DNA of 64,000 nt from Oceanospirillum sp048265165 (GTDB lineage Bacteria > Pseudomonadota > Gammaproteobacteria > Pseudomonadales > Halomonadaceae), in contig NZ_JBLXCD010000007.1 in the NCBI RefSeq assembly GCF_048265165.1, positions 1 to 64,000 of the forward strand, in the 5' to 3' direction. This document shows, piece after piece, positions 1 through 9,165 of the stretch. The position numbers and the translations under genes are program-made. Each line of letters starts with the position of its first letter. The first letter of the stretch is position 1. The notes beneath the pieces were generated by a model. The model was not told where the DNA came from. It saw nothing but the letters and a program-made list of their open reading frames with translations, and searched no databases.

Positions 1-31
1 CGGCTGACTGCGTAAGCAAGCAGCCCAAAAG

Positions 32-61
32 AACCCCGCTTCCAAGAAGCGGGGTTTTTTT
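32..61 (+). terminator. Rho-independent terminator of an upstream gene
   Basis: A perfect 11-bp stem (32-42 with 46-56) has a CAA loop and runs into a T-tract. It ends a plus-strand transcript whose gene lies before the window. The complementary A-run upstream is short, so activity is mainly on the plus strand. Confidence 0.85.
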
Positions 62-133
62 ATGCCTGGGATTTATGTTTGTATACTTGGGAGAAAGGCA
101 GAAAGGAAATTCCTTAAAGCTTATGTACTCTGC

Positions 134-159
134 GCACCGTCTCACTGATAAGACGGTGC
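134..159. repeat. Inverted repeat downstream of epmB
   Basis: A 9-bp perfect inverted repeat (134-142 with 151-159) with an 8-nt loop lies 55 bases past the epmB stop. It has no T-tract on either strand, so it may be a transcript-end hairpin rather than an intrinsic terminator. Confidence 0.45.
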
Positions 160-214
160 ACTGGGGCATTTCTGCCTGAACTTCTCGGTGGTGGCTTAGA
201 ACAATAATGTTCTG

Positions 215-1255
215 TTAAAAGAGTAACGTTTTGGATACTTTGCCAGGCTCTTCCCGAGTTAGCTTAGGAACCAGAAAGCCCGGTAACTCGCCCTGGAGTT
301 CACGCCAGATTTTTATAAGCTGATGATCCGGCACGTCAAAGTGACTTGCTCCCCGTACAGGGTCAAATGCATGCAGGTAGTAGGGTAAAATACCGGCGTC
401 AAAAAGCGATTCGCTCAGATCTTTTAATACCTGAACACTGTCGTTAATTCCCTTAAGGATGACAGACTGATTCAGTACCGTCATCCTGTTATCTTTAAGC
501 TTACTGACAGCTGCTGCTACCTGATCGTCAATTTCATTACTGTGATTGATATGCAGAACCCAGACGACTTTAAGTCGACTCTGGCTGAGCAGGCTGACAA
601 GCTGATCAGTAATACGCTGAGGGATGACGACTGGCAGCCTGGTATGAATTCTGAGTCGTTTAATATGGGGCACAGCTGCAAGCTGTTCTACCAATTGTTG
701 TAGGCGGCGATCTGGTGTTGCCAGAGGGTCACCTCCGCTGAGTATCACTTCGTTCACCTCTTTTTTTGCCTGCAGATACTGGATGACCTGATCAATACGA
801 TCATTAGACAGCCCGTTGTCCTGGTAGGGAAAGTGCCTGCGAAAACAGTAGCGGCAATTAATAGCACAGGCTCCTGATCCGACTAAGAGTACCCGGCTTT
901 TGTATTTATGGATGAGCCCCGGAATTGGGTTGCTATCCATTTCCTCCAGAGGATCTGTTATGTAGCCGGGAACTTTAAGGGATTCCTGCTGCATAGGAAG
1001 TATTTGAAGCAGTAAGGGGTCATCTGGATTCCCTTTTTCAATACGATCAAGGTAAGGCTTAGGCGCGCGGAGCTCAAATAGTTGATGACCGCTCTCGGCA
1101 CCTGGTAAAAATGATTTAGGTAGCTCCAGGTACGAAATTAATTCTGTCGCAGAAATAAGGCTCCCTTTTATAAGAGTCTGCCAATCGCTTTCCACGGGCT
1201 TTTCATGTGTTTTATTGGCAGTAAACTGCACAGAGGATTCAGAAACAGGTATCAT
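215..1255 (-). CDS. epmB: EF-P beta-lysylation protein EpmB (lysine 2,3-aminomutase-like)
   Basis: This is a radical-SAM enzyme that converts alpha-lysine to beta-lysine for modification of elongation factor P. The Cys-x3-Cys-x2-Cys iron-sulfur signature is visible in the stretch around CRYCFRR, followed by the SGGDPL region typical of lysine 2,3-aminomutases. The protein is about 346 residues, close to E. coli EpmB. I chose ATG 1255; a TTG at 1261 in the same frame is also possible, and neither has a strong Shine-Dalgarno. The gene is divergent from efp, and epmA follows efp, so substrate and both modifying enzymes are clustered. Very likely correct. Confidence 0.95.
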   Translation of the reverse strand: MIPVSESSVQFTANKTHEKPVESDWQTLIKGSLISATELISYLELPKSFLPGAESGHQLFELRAPKPYLDRIEKGNPDDPLLLQILPMQQESLKVPGYITDPLEEMDSNPIPGLIHKYKSRVLLVGSGACAINCRYCFRRHFPYQDNGLSNDRIDQVIQYLQAKKEVNEVILSGGDPLATPDRRLQQLVEQLAAVPHIKRLRIHTRLPVVIPQRITDQLVSLLSQSRLKVVWVLHINHSNEIDDQVAAAVSKLKDNRMTVLNQSVILKGINDSVQVLKDLSESLFDAGILPYYLHAFDPVRGASHFDVPDHQLIKIWRELQGELPGFLVPKLTREEPGKVSKTLLF

Positions 1256-1329
1256 TGGCAACCAGATTTTGTTGATCAGGAAAGGTCGTCTGCCTTTCCG
1301 ACTAAATTAAGAGATATTGGTGATATTTT

Positions 1330-1896
1330 ATGGCGAACTATTCTACCAACGAATTCAAGTCGGGTCTTAAGGTAATGCTTGAGGGCGATCCGTGCTCCAT
1401 ACTGGAGAATGATTATGTTAAACCAGGTAAGGGGCAAGCCTTTAACCGTGTGAAGCTGCGTAACCTGAATACCGGTCGTGTATGGGAGCGTACCTTTAAG
1501 TCAGGGGAAAGCCTAGAAGGTGCCGATGTTATGGAATATGACATGGAGTACCTCTACACCGATGGTGAATTTTGGTATTTCATGGCGACAGATGGTTCTT
1601 TTGACCAACACCCGGCGGATGAAAAAGCGGTTGGTGAAACGGTTAAATGGTTGAAAGAGCAAGAAAAGTATACAGTAACTCTGTTTAATGGCGCTCCGAT
1701 CTCAGTAACCCCACCAAACTTTATTGTTCTTGAAGTGACGGAGACTGATCCGGGTCTGAAAGGTGATACCGCTCAGGGCGGTTCCAAACCGGCTACTTTG
1801 GTAACCGGAGCGGTTGTGCGTGTTCCTCTGTTTGTGAACATTGGCGACAACCTGAAGATTGATACCCGTACTGGTGACTATGTAAGCCGTGCTTAA
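1330..1896 (+). CDS. efp: Elongation factor P
   Basis: EF-P is a three-domain, tRNA-shaped factor that relieves ribosome stalling at polyproline motifs. The protein has 188 residues, the usual length. The modification loop KPGKGQAF places the target lysine at residue 34, the same position that EpmA/EpmB modify in E. coli. The gene sits between epmB (divergent) and epmA (downstream, same strand), which strongly predicts (R)-beta-lysyl modification rather than rhamnosylation or deoxyhypusine-type chemistry. A terminator follows directly. Confidence 0.98.
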   Translation: MANYSTNEFKSGLKVMLEGDPCSILENDYVKPGKGQAFNRVKLRNLNTGRVWERTFKSGESLEGADVMEYDMEYLYTDGEFWYFMATDGSFDQHPADEKAVGETVKWLKEQEKYTVTLFNGAPISVTPPNFIVLEVTETDPGLKGDTAQGGSKPATLVTGAVVRVPLFVNIGDNLKIDTRTGDYVSRA

Positions 1897-1920
1897 ATAA
1901 CGCAGTGCTCCAGTAAAAAT

Positions 1921-1943
1921 AACCGGCTCAGGCCGGTTTTTTT
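1921..1943 (+). terminator. Terminator after efp
   Basis: A 7-bp stem (1921-1927 with 1932-1938), a 4-nt loop and a run of seven T form an intrinsic terminator 24 bases past the efp stop. It separates efp from epmA, so epmA probably needs its own promoter or read-through. Confidence 0.85.
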
Positions 1944-1985
1944 CTTTCTGCTTTACCGCTTAAAAAATGACTTGTGAGACGTGGC

Positions 1986-2966
1986 ATGACACAGAAACAA
2001 TCGTTTTGGAAACCTTCAGCCAGTATTGAGAACCTTCGTTTGCGTGCTGATCTGCTCAGGCATATCAGAAACTTCTTTGAAGAGTGTGGTGTTCTTGAAG
2101 TACAAACACCGGTTCTTGGCCGAGCAGGAAGCACAGATGCTTATCTGAGCTCTATGCAGAGTCGTTGCTCGGGTGGTGGCTTAAATGAGCCGTTGGATCT
2201 TTATTTGCAAACATCTCCTGAGTTCCATATGAAGCGATTGCTAGCTGCCGGTAGTGGTGCTATTTGGCAGCTGTCGACCAGTTTCCGTAACGGGGAATAT
2301 AGTGAACGGCATAATCCTGAGTTTGCCATGCTGGAATGGTATCAGCCGGGCTATGATCTGCATGAGCTGATGGCGGAGGTCCAGGCGCTGATTTCAGAAG
2401 TACTTGAGGTCGAACGCTTTAGCTGCCAAAGCTATCGGTCACTGTTTCGTCAACATCTTGATGTTGATCCGTTTACCTCTGAGCTATCTCAATTACAGCG
2501 GTTGTCCCATGATAAAACGGGAATCACTGCGGAAGACCTAGATCGGGATGCTTGCTGTGATCTTTTAATGAGTGGTTGTATTGAGCCTTTGCTGGGACGT
2601 GATGAAATAACCTTTGTTATCGATTACCCTGCCTCTCAGGCAGCACTTGCCAAGGTGAAAACGGATGATGAAGGTGATCAGGTTGCGGCCCGGTTTGAGT
2701 GCTACTATCAGGGTATCGAGTTGGCTAATGGTTATCATGAGCTGACGGATGCCAAAGAGCAGGCAAAACGCTTTGCGGCAGATAATGAACAAAGACAAGC
2801 CCTGAGTCTACCAACGGTGACGGTGGATCAGTACCTTATTGATGCTCTGGATTCGGGGATACCGGAGTGTGCGGGTGTTGCACTTGGTTTTGATCGCTTG
2901 CTGATGCTTAAGGCCGGTGCTGAGCGACTGTCAGATGTGATCAGCTTCAGTATTGATCGAGCTTAG
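1986..2966 (+). CDS. epmA: EF-P lysine-34 lysyltransferase EpmA (PoxA/GenX)
   Basis: EpmA is a truncated class II lysyl-tRNA synthetase paralogue that attaches beta-lysine to EF-P Lys34. The catalytic core is present: motif 2 (FRNGEYSERHNPEF region) and motif 3 (GVALGFDRLLML). The anticodon-binding domain of true LysRS is absent. From ATG 1986 the protein has 326 residues, matching E. coli EpmA. A longer frame from GTG 1974 would add four residues with no family counterpart. It lies downstream of efp and convergent with psd, sharing a bidirectional terminator. Confidence 0.96.
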   Translation: MTQKQSFWKPSASIENLRLRADLLRHIRNFFEECGVLEVQTPVLGRAGSTDAYLSSMQSRCSGGGLNEPLDLYLQTSPEFHMKRLLAAGSGAIWQLSTSFRNGEYSERHNPEFAMLEWYQPGYDLHELMAEVQALISEVLEVERFSCQSYRSLFRQHLDVDPFTSELSQLQRLSHDKTGITAEDLDRDACCDLLMSGCIEPLLGRDEITFVIDYPASQAALAKVKTDDEGDQVAARFECYYQGIELANGYHELTDAKEQAKRFAADNEQRQALSLPTVTVDQYLIDALDSGIPECAGVALGFDRLLMLKAGAERLSDVISFSIDRA

Positions 2967-2995
2967 CCCGCAGTTTTGAGCTGCTTTTCAGGGAT

Positions 2996-3027
2996 AAAAA
3001 AGCGTAGCCAACAGAGCTACGCTTTTT
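2996..3027. terminator. Bidirectional terminator between epmA and psd
   Basis: An A-rich/T-rich 12-bp stem (2997-3008 with 3016-3027) has a 7-nt loop, with A-tract on one side and T-tract on the other. It can end both the epmA transcript and the convergent psd transcript. Confidence 0.85.
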
Positions 3028-3051
3028 ATTTTGGGCTTGTAAGGCTAGAGA

Positions 3052-3966
3052 TTACTCTGTTTCAGAGGTTTTTGCGTCAGGGGATGCGCTTTCAGGCTTA
3101 TCTGAGTCTGTCAGGAACTGGCCGAAGTATTCACCCATAAGGGTTGGAGTGCCTGCTTCGAAGCGATCGAGAAATTCTGCCATCTCAGGGCCATATAACA
3201 TGACAATGGTTGAGCCTAACTTAAAGCGACCCAATTCGGCCCCTTTCTCCAGAGTAATCGCCTGAGGTTGCTCAGAGTAGTTACTGACAGCGACTTCGCG
3301 GTTCAGTGGTGTTACCTGACCACTCCAAACTGTTTCAATGCTGGCAACGATCATAGCCCCAACTAGCACCATCGCCATTGGGCCATACTCGGTATCAAAA
3401 ATTGCAACAACACGCTCATTGCGGGCAAACAGGCCGTCAACATTTTCTGTGGTTGCAGGATTGACCGAAAAAAGACGCCCCGGTACATGCACCATTTGGC
3501 GGAGTGTACCGGTTACCGGCATATGGATGCGGTGATAATCTTTTGGCGACAGATAAATCGTTGCAAACTTTCCGCCCATGAAAGGCGCAGCACGCTCGAC
3601 ATCACCGCCGAGCAGTTCCAGTACGGAGTAGCTGTGCCCTTTCGCCTGAAAAATACGACCATAATCAATGTCTCCCAGCTGACTTACCGTACCATCAACG
3701 GGGCAGGCCATGCTGTTTTCCAGCGCCACGACCGGACGGACATCATTCTTCAGCGGGCGGGTAAAGAACTCATTAAAGCTCTCGTAGGCTTTTGGATTTG
3801 GCTGGTCAGCCTCCTCCATATCCACCTTAAATGTTTTGATAAACTGGCTAATCAGGGTATTTTTCAGCCAGCCAATACGGCTCTGGGCCAGAAACCCTAC
3901 CAGCCGGGAGATAAGATGGTGAGGAAGTGGGTACTGAATTGCTGCAAACAACGTCTTTTTATTCAC
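3052..3966 (-). CDS. psd: Phosphatidylserine decarboxylase proenzyme
   Basis: Psd makes phosphatidylethanolamine from phosphatidylserine at the inner membrane. The autocatalytic cleavage motif LGST is present with Ser at about residue 252; cleavage there would generate the pyruvoyl alpha chain. The protein has 304 residues and ends in an acidic, Ser/Asp-rich tail of about 20 residues beyond the family core. The start codon is GTG at 3966, nine bases after the rhdA stop, with an AAGG-type Shine-Dalgarno. The rhdA-psd pairing is the same as in Pseudomonas and suggests co-transcription. Confidence 0.97.
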   Translation of the reverse strand: MNKKTLFAAIQYPLPHHLISRLVGFLAQSRIGWLKNTLISQFIKTFKVDMEEADQPNPKAYESFNEFFTRPLKNDVRPVVALENSMACPVDGTVSQLGDIDYGRIFQAKGHSYSVLELLGGDVERAAPFMGGKFATIYLSPKDYHRIHMPVTGTLRQMVHVPGRLFSVNPATTENVDGLFARNERVVAIFDTEYGPMAMVLVGAMIVASIETVWSGQVTPLNREVAVSNYSEQPQAITLEKGAELGRFKLGSTIVMLYGPEMAEFLDRFEAGTPTLMGEYFGQFLTDSDKPESASPDAKTSETE

Positions 3967-3975
3967 GTATGAGCC

Positions 3976-4806
3976 TTAGGTTTCAATCGGTGTGTCGGAG
4001 CGGTTGCCCCATTCATTCCAGGAACCGTCATAAGCGCGAACCTGCTTAAAGCCAAGTATTTTACCTAATAACCAGGTAAAACCCGAGCGGTGATGAGATT
4101 GACAGTAGGTGGCAATTTCCTGATCTATGTTTAGTCCCTTAGTTTGCAGCTCAGTGATAATCTCAGCCATATCACGAATGCGGAGTCCGTTCTCCTTATC
4201 CATCGCTTCTGTCCACTCATAGTGAATGGCTGTTGGAATGTGCCCTGCACGCTCTGCTTTAGACGATGTTCCTTCATACTCGCCGCGGGAACGGGAGTCC
4301 CACACTGCAAAATCTTCGGTACCAATTTTGGATTTTAGCTCATCAAGCTCTATACGTTCATGCAGATTGATATACTCTGCTTGGTAGTGACTGGCTTGCG
4401 GTAAGCTTTCCTCTTGGTCCTGGGCTTTGCCATCAGCACGCCAGGCAAGGATGCCGCCATTAAGGTAGGAGTAACGGGCGTGACCTATAACATCAAGAGT
4501 CCATAGTAAGCGTCCTGCCCAGCCACCACCTTCATCATCATAGGCGACAACATGTGTATCCCGGTTCAGCCCCAGCTCAGAGAAAAGAAGGCTGAGTTGC
4601 TCCTGCGTTGGTAATTTGTTCGGGACAGGACTATGGCCATTGAAAAGACGTCGATAGTCCAGAAAAATTGCACCGGGGATATGTCCATTATCGTAGCTTT
4701 CACGGGAGCAGGACACATCAATAACCAGCAGATTTGTCTTACCCAAGTTTGCCTCCAGCTGATCGGAGTCAATCAGAAGGCTTAGCAGGTTGTCTTCAGA
4801 GCTCAT
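3976..4806 (-). CDS. rhdA: RhdA-type thiosulfate sulfurtransferase (two-domain rhodanese)
   Basis: The protein has 276 residues with two rhodanese domains, an inactive N-terminal one (about 1-130) and a catalytic C-terminal one (about 150-276). The active-site loop reads CQSHHRS with Cys at about 235. It closely resembles the CQTHHRS loop of Azotobacter/Pseudomonas RhdA and differs from the CG(S/T)G loop of mercaptopyruvate sulfurtransferases. It would transfer sulfane sulfur from thiosulfate to cyanide or another thiophilic acceptor. It is upstream of psd on the same strand and divergent from motAB, matching Pseudomonas synteny. The physiological acceptor is unknown. Confidence 0.92.
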   Translation of the reverse strand: MSSEDNLLSLLIDSDQLEANLGKTNLLVIDVSCSRESYDNGHIPGAIFLDYRRLFNGHSPVPNKLPTQEQLSLLFSELGLNRDTHVVAYDDEGGGWAGRLLWTLDVIGHARYSYLNGGILAWRADGKAQDQEESLPQASHYQAEYINLHERIELDELKSKIGTEDFAVWDSRSRGEYEGTSSKAERAGHIPTAIHYEWTEAMDKENGLRIRDMAEIITELQTKGLNIDQEIATYCQSHHRSGFTWLLGKILGFKQVRAYDGSWNEWGNRSDTPIET

Positions 4807-4941
4807 TTTCTTCTCTCATTAGGACGTAGTATTAGTGAATTGATACCATTGTGCTTACAAAAAATAAAGTTTCATGAATAATGTTACTTTCTTCGGTAGC
4901 ATAGAGGGTGCACAATGAAGCAGGGGTATTCAAGGGTTGGC

Positions 4942-4961
4942 AATCACTTTTAAAAGTGATT
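4942..4961. repeat. Perfect 20-bp palindrome in the rhdA-motA intergenic region
   Basis: AATCACTTTT at 4942-4951 is followed immediately by its exact reverse complement at 4952-4961. It lies between divergent rhdA and motA, about 140 bases upstream of the motA start. It could be an operator for a dimeric regulator; a hairpin is less likely because there is no natural loop and no T-run after it. Confidence 0.6.
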
Positions 4962-5098
4962 TACAGAGAACTAGGCCCTGTTGTGTTTATTACCTGACCA
5001 GACTATTAAAGATATTGTTCTTTTGGACGATAATTGTTCTTCCGAGTGTAGAGTGTAAAGCAGATTGCAGCTGTCTTGACAGAGTTAAGGATCCTGAC

Positions 5099-5950
5099 AT
5101 GTTATTGATTATTGGTACATTAATTGTTCTGGCCAGTGTAGGTGGTGGTTATGTGCTGTCTCATGGTTACCTGCCGATGCTCTGGCAGCCGTACGAGATG
5201 ATTATTATTTGTGGTGCGGCCTTCGGTGCTTTTGTGATAGCCAACAGTAAGCATACTATCGTCGAAGTGATGAAGAGTGTCCCTAAGCTCGTTATGGGTT
5301 CCGGTTTTAACCGGGATTTTTATATGGATCTTCTAAGCTTAATGCATGACCTTTTTGCCAAGATTCGCAAAGAGGGCATTATTGCAATTGAGGAGGATAT
5401 TGAAGACCCTGACAGTAGTGCGGTCTTTAATGGTTATCCCGCAATTGTAAAGCATAAAGAATTGGTTGAGTTTGTTTGTGATTATGTACGTCTTATCAGT
5501 TCCGGCAATATGCAGCCCCATGAACTGGAAAGTTTAATGGATGCAGAGATCGAAACCTTGCAGCATGAAATGTCTGAGCCTGCCCATGCGGTAACCAGTG
5601 TTGGTGATGCCCTGCCTGGCTTTGGTATTGTGGCGGCAGTTTTGGGTATCACGATCACTATGAAAGACATTGCTGCCCCGCCTGAGGTTCTTGGCTTACA
5701 CATTGCAGCGGCTTTGGTGGGTACTTTTCTCGGTATTTTACTTTCTTATGGCTTTGTGAGCCCCATGGCTGCGGCGATGAACAATGAAGTTCATGAAAAG
5801 ATCAAAGCGTTTGAATGTGTTAAAGCTTGCTTGATTGCGAATATGAGCGGTCTGGCGCCTCAGATGTCTATCGAATTTGGTCGTAAGATGTTGTTCTCCA
5901 GTGTTCGACCCAGCTTTAATGAGCTGGAAGAACATGTACGTTCCCGCTAA
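5099..5950 (+). CDS. motA: Flagellar motor stator protein MotA
   Basis: MotA is the proton-channel stator subunit that drives flagellar rotation with MotB. The protein has 283 residues, the length of Pseudomonas MotA. Membrane helices are visible near the N-terminus (residues 1-20 and 30-50) and in the C-terminal half (about 170-220), with the large cytoplasmic loop between. The reading frame is open upstream to 4937, but ATG 5099 is preceded by TAAGGA at good spacing and gives the family's normal N-terminus (MLLIIGT). motB begins 11 bases after the stop, so the two form an operon. Confidence 0.95.
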   Translation: MLLIIGTLIVLASVGGGYVLSHGYLPMLWQPYEMIIICGAAFGAFVIANSKHTIVEVMKSVPKLVMGSGFNRDFYMDLLSLMHDLFAKIRKEGIIAIEEDIEDPDSSAVFNGYPAIVKHKELVEFVCDYVRLISSGNMQPHELESLMDAEIETLQHEMSEPAHAVTSVGDALPGFGIVAAVLGITITMKDIAAPPEVLGLHIAAALVGTFLGILLSYGFVSPMAAAMNNEVHEKIKAFECVKACLIANMSGLAPQMSIEFGRKMLFSSVRPSFNELEEHVRSR

Positions 5951-5961
5951 CGGAGTCCGGC

Positions 5962-7137
5962 ATGGAAGAACAAAATAATATTGTCATTAAACGTGTTAAG
6001 AAAGTTGCCGCTGGTCACCATGGCGGTTCCTGGAAGATTGCGATGGCAGACTTTGCTATTGCGATGATGGCCTTTTTCCTTCTTATGTGGCTATTGGCTA
6101 ACACAACAGAAGATCAGAAAATCGAACTGGAACAGTTTTTCTCAGACCCTGTGGGCTATATGGATAAAGTTGGGCGGTTAACCCCAATCGACCTAGGTGG
6201 TTCACCTTCAATCATCAAACAGATTAACACCAGTGCAGATACGGAGCAGATCGAGCAGGCGCAGATGCTGAACAAGGATGACCCGGAACAGCTTGCTGCG
6301 AGTATTGAGTCTAATACCGAAGTGATGGATTCTCTGCAAAGTGTGTTGATTAAAACTGTTAGTGAAAGTGAGACACTACAGAAGTTTAAAGATCAGCTTT
6401 CTATTGATATACGCCCGGATGGCCTGCATATCCAGATCGTGGATAATAAGCTGCGTCCTATGTTTGACCCGGGTAGTGACAAGATCAAAAATTATTTTGC
6501 TGAGATTTTGCTGCAACTGGCTCCTGTTATTTCTCAGGTAAACAATAAGATCAGTGTTAATGGGCATACGGATGCAGCTGCTTTTGGTGATACTGATTAC
6601 TACAGTAACTGGGAGCTTTCCTCTGAGCGTGCCAACGCTGCCCGTCGTATGCTCATTGAAGGTGGCTTGCCTCAGAATAATGTCGCCCAGGTGGTAGGTT
6701 ACTCCAGCTCGCAGCTCTATAAGCCGGATGATCCTTTAGATCCAATCAATCGGCGTATTGAGATCGTCGTTATGAATAAGCCTGTAGAGCGTGAACTGAG
6801 CCCGGATACTATCCCGGAAGGCAATGGGGTAGAGGCTGGTGGTGAAAGTGAGCTGGATGAGGCTGAGCGTTTGTTAAACGAATCTCCTTTTCAGGAGATC
6901 CCTCGTTATAATCCACTGGATACAAATAACGTTATCCGTCCTAACCGAGCAGAAAGTAGCTATGGTACGGAACGGCTTGGGCCTGGCGGAGAACCTATAG
7001 AGCAAGCGAGACCGAGAGCATCATCGCAACCTGAGGCAACGCCTGAGCAGATTGCCCCTGAAGAGGTTCTCAACTCTCTGAACGGTCTGCTATCTCAACC
7101 GGACTCTCCTTATGTTCCTCCTCCGGAAGTAGAGTAG
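5962..7137 (+). CDS. motB: Flagellar motor stator protein MotB
   Basis: MotB anchors the stator to peptidoglycan and carries the proton-binding aspartate. A single membrane helix spans about residues 25-46 and contains Asp30 in KIAMADFAIAMM, the equivalent of E. coli Asp32. A periplasmic OmpA-like peptidoglycan-binding domain follows at about 155-270. The protein has 391 residues, longer than Pseudomonas MotB, because of a Pro/Glu-rich C-terminal tail of about 120 residues that looks unstructured. The start overlaps no other gene and has a GGAG-type signal (cggagtccggc). It is co-transcribed with motA. Confidence 0.95.
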   Translation: MEEQNNIVIKRVKKVAAGHHGGSWKIAMADFAIAMMAFFLLMWLLANTTEDQKIELEQFFSDPVGYMDKVGRLTPIDLGGSPSIIKQINTSADTEQIEQAQMLNKDDPEQLAASIESNTEVMDSLQSVLIKTVSESETLQKFKDQLSIDIRPDGLHIQIVDNKLRPMFDPGSDKIKNYFAEILLQLAPVISQVNNKISVNGHTDAAAFGDTDYYSNWELSSERANAARRMLIEGGLPQNNVAQVVGYSSSQLYKPDDPLDPINRRIEIVVMNKPVERELSPDTIPEGNGVEAGGESELDEAERLLNESPFQEIPRYNPLDTNNVIRPNRAESSYGTERLGPGGEPIEQARPRASSQPEATPEQIAPEEVLNSLNGLLSQPDSPYVPPPEVE

Positions 7138-7282
7138 TCACTAAGGAGGCAGGGATTTGCGTATGGGCGAAAGGGTGGCCCAGTCAAGTCTCTGCCTGCT
7201 TTGAAATAAATACCATCAATACTGATATCCTCTATTGAGAGTATGTCAGTTTGAGTCTTTCGGATTCAGAAATGGCTTAGGG

Positions 7283-8101
7283 CTAGAGGCTTAGCTGCCG
7301 CGTCAGGTCTTTCAGTGTTGGTCCGATAGCCGCATCTACTTTTAACTGAAGAATATCATCGGCCCGGGTTTTCCCCAGTGTCAGAGCTGCCATAGGTTTA
7401 TTGCGTTCTTCGGCATAGCGACAGAAGCGAAAGCCGGAAAACACCATTAATGATGATCCTATGATCAGCAATCCATCGGCCCGATCCAGTGCCTCTGAAA
7501 CCCGGTTTACCCGCTCTCTGGGTACATTATCACCAAAGAATACGACATCAGGTTTAAGAATGCCGGAGCATTGCGGGCAGGCGGGAACTTTAAAATCAGA
7601 GAAGTTCACTTCCAGGTCGGCATCGCCATCAGGTGCCGTATCGGCGGAGTAACCGGTAAATTCAGGATTAAGCTGCGCACTCTGGTTATGAATCTGATCT
7701 CTTTTAGCTCTGTAATTACAGCTCATGCAGATGACTTCATCGGAGCGACCATGCAGATCAATTACATTCTGACTCCCTGCCTGCTGGTGCAGCCGGTCAA
7801 CATTTTGTGTGACCAGGAGTTCAACATGCCCCATGGTTTCCAGCATAGCTAATGCGTTGTGTGCTGTATTCGGCTGAGCATCTCTGATAACAGGCCAGCC
7901 AATCAGGCTGCGTCCCCAATATCGCTGGCGAACCGACTCACTTTTCATAAAGTCGCCATGTTGTACAGGTTGTTTGCGTTTCCATTGGCCTTTCTGATCC
8001 CGGTAATCGGGAATACCGGAATCGGTGCTGATTCCGGCTCCGGTAAGAATTAACAGGCGAGGATGCTTCTGTATAAATTCAAACAATCGGTCATAAGACA
8101 T
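7283..8101 (-). CDS. NAD-dependent protein deacylase, sirtuin family
   Basis: This is a Sir2 domain protein of 272 residues. NAD-binding motifs are GAGIS at about 21-25 and TQNVD at about 98-102. The catalytic His is His117 in DLHGR. Two zinc-binding Cys pairs are visible (CMSC at 125-128, and CPQC later). VVFFGDNVP marks the C-terminal NAD pocket. The longer insertion between the zinc pairs and the lack of a CobB-style Tyr/Arg desuccinylase motif that I can identify suggest the class II (SIRT4-like) group, but this is a judgement by eye. It lies 23 bases downstream of rsgA on the same strand. Confidence 0.88.
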   Translation of the reverse strand: MSYDRLFEFIQKHPRLLILTGAGISTDSGIPDYRDQKGQWKRKQPVQHGDFMKSESVRQRYWGRSLIGWPVIRDAQPNTAHNALAMLETMGHVELLVTQNVDRLHQQAGSQNVIDLHGRSDEVICMSCNYRAKRDQIHNQSAQLNPEFTGYSADTAPDGDADLEVNFSDFKVPACPQCSGILKPDVVFFGDNVPRERVNRVSEALDRADGLLIIGSSLMVFSGFRFCRYAEERNKPMAALTLGKTRADDILQLKVDAAIGPTLKDLTRQLSL

Positions 8102-8124
8102 GATGTTATCCGTTTTTGGTCCGA

Positions 8125-9165
8125 TTAGAATTCATCCAGAGATGCAATAATGCGGTGATAGCTGTCAAAGCGTTCAGGGCTTATCTTACCTGCTTCAAGT
8201 GCCTCCCGAAGGGCGCAACCTGGTTCCTGGCGGTGAGTGCAATCACGGAACTTACAGCCTCCCAGCAGGCCATCGAACTCCCTGAAGCCTTCTGCGACTT
8301 GGCGTTCATCAATGTGCCAAAGGCCAAACTCACGAATCCCCGGCGAGTCGATCAGATCGCCTCCATCCGGTAAATGGAACAGCATGGCCGTGGTTGTGGT
8401 GTGCATGCCTTTGCGGGTTTGCTCTGAGAGCTCACCAACACGCAAATTGATGCCTGGTAGCAGAACATTCACCAGAGAAGATTTGCCCACACCGGATTGG
8501 CCGACAAAAACACTGACGCGATTATCCAGTAATTGGTTCAGCACCGTCAGACCATCTTCATCGACGGTGGATGCCGTCAGTACCTTATAACCGATATTCT
8601 GATAGCGCTCTGCCATTTCCAGCAGGCGAGGTGCATTGTCAGCATTTAAAAGATCAGTTTTATTTAACAGCAAAACCGGCTCAATACCGGTGCTTTCAGC
8701 GGCGACAATATAGCGGTCGATCAGGTTCGCATGGGCATAAGGCTCAGGGGCAAAAACGATCACAATGTAATCGATATTCGCTGCTACGGGTTTCAGCTGA
8801 CCGCGAGTATCCGGCCGCATCAGAGCATTTTCGCGCTCAAGGCGCGCCACGACAACACCATCACCATCTGGGCCGGGCCGCCAGACAACTTTATCACCCG
8901 TTACCAGTGCATCGATATTGGCACGCATGTAGCAGCGGTGAACCTTCCCCTGATACTGCTTGTCATGGTCTGCGCTGGTTGTGCCTTCGACATCAACCTG
9001 ACGGCCATAATGAGCGATGATCTGGCCTTCCTGTTCCGTACCAAGCTCTCCGGCGCTCAGCTTCTCATCAATCTCCTGATCTTTACGACTGACCCGGGAT
9101 GCCCGCTCTTTTTGAATTTTCTCAACACGCCATTGCTGACGGCGATTTAATTTACGTTTGCTCAT
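8125..9165 (-). CDS. rsgA: Small ribosomal subunit biogenesis GTPase RsgA
   Basis: RsgA is a circularly permuted GTPase that matures the 30S subunit. An N-terminal OB-fold (about 40-110) is followed by the permuted GTPase motifs: G4 NKTDL, then G1 GQSGVGKSSLV, then G3 DSPGIREF. The C-terminal zinc finger CKFRDCTHRQEPGC is complete. The N-terminus is Arg/Lys-rich (RKLNRRQQWR), as expected for rRNA contact. The protein has 346 residues, normal for gammaproteobacteria. It is divergent from orn, as in Pseudomonas. Confidence 0.97.
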   Translation of the reverse strand: MSKRKLNRRQQWRVEKIQKERASRVSRKDQEIDEKLSAGELGTEQEGQIIAHYGRQVDVEGTTSADHDKQYQGKVHRCYMRANIDALVTGDKVVWRPGPDGDGVVVARLERENALMRPDTRGQLKPVAANIDYIVIVFAPEPYAHANLIDRYIVAAESTGIEPVLLLNKTDLLNADNAPRLLEMAERYQNIGYKVLTASTVDEDGLTVLNQLLDNRVSVFVGQSGVGKSSLVNVLLPGINLRVGELSEQTRKGMHTTTTAMLFHLPDGGDLIDSPGIREFGLWHIDERQVAEGFREFDGLLGGCKFRDCTHRQEPGCALREALEAGKISPERFDSYHRIIASLDEF

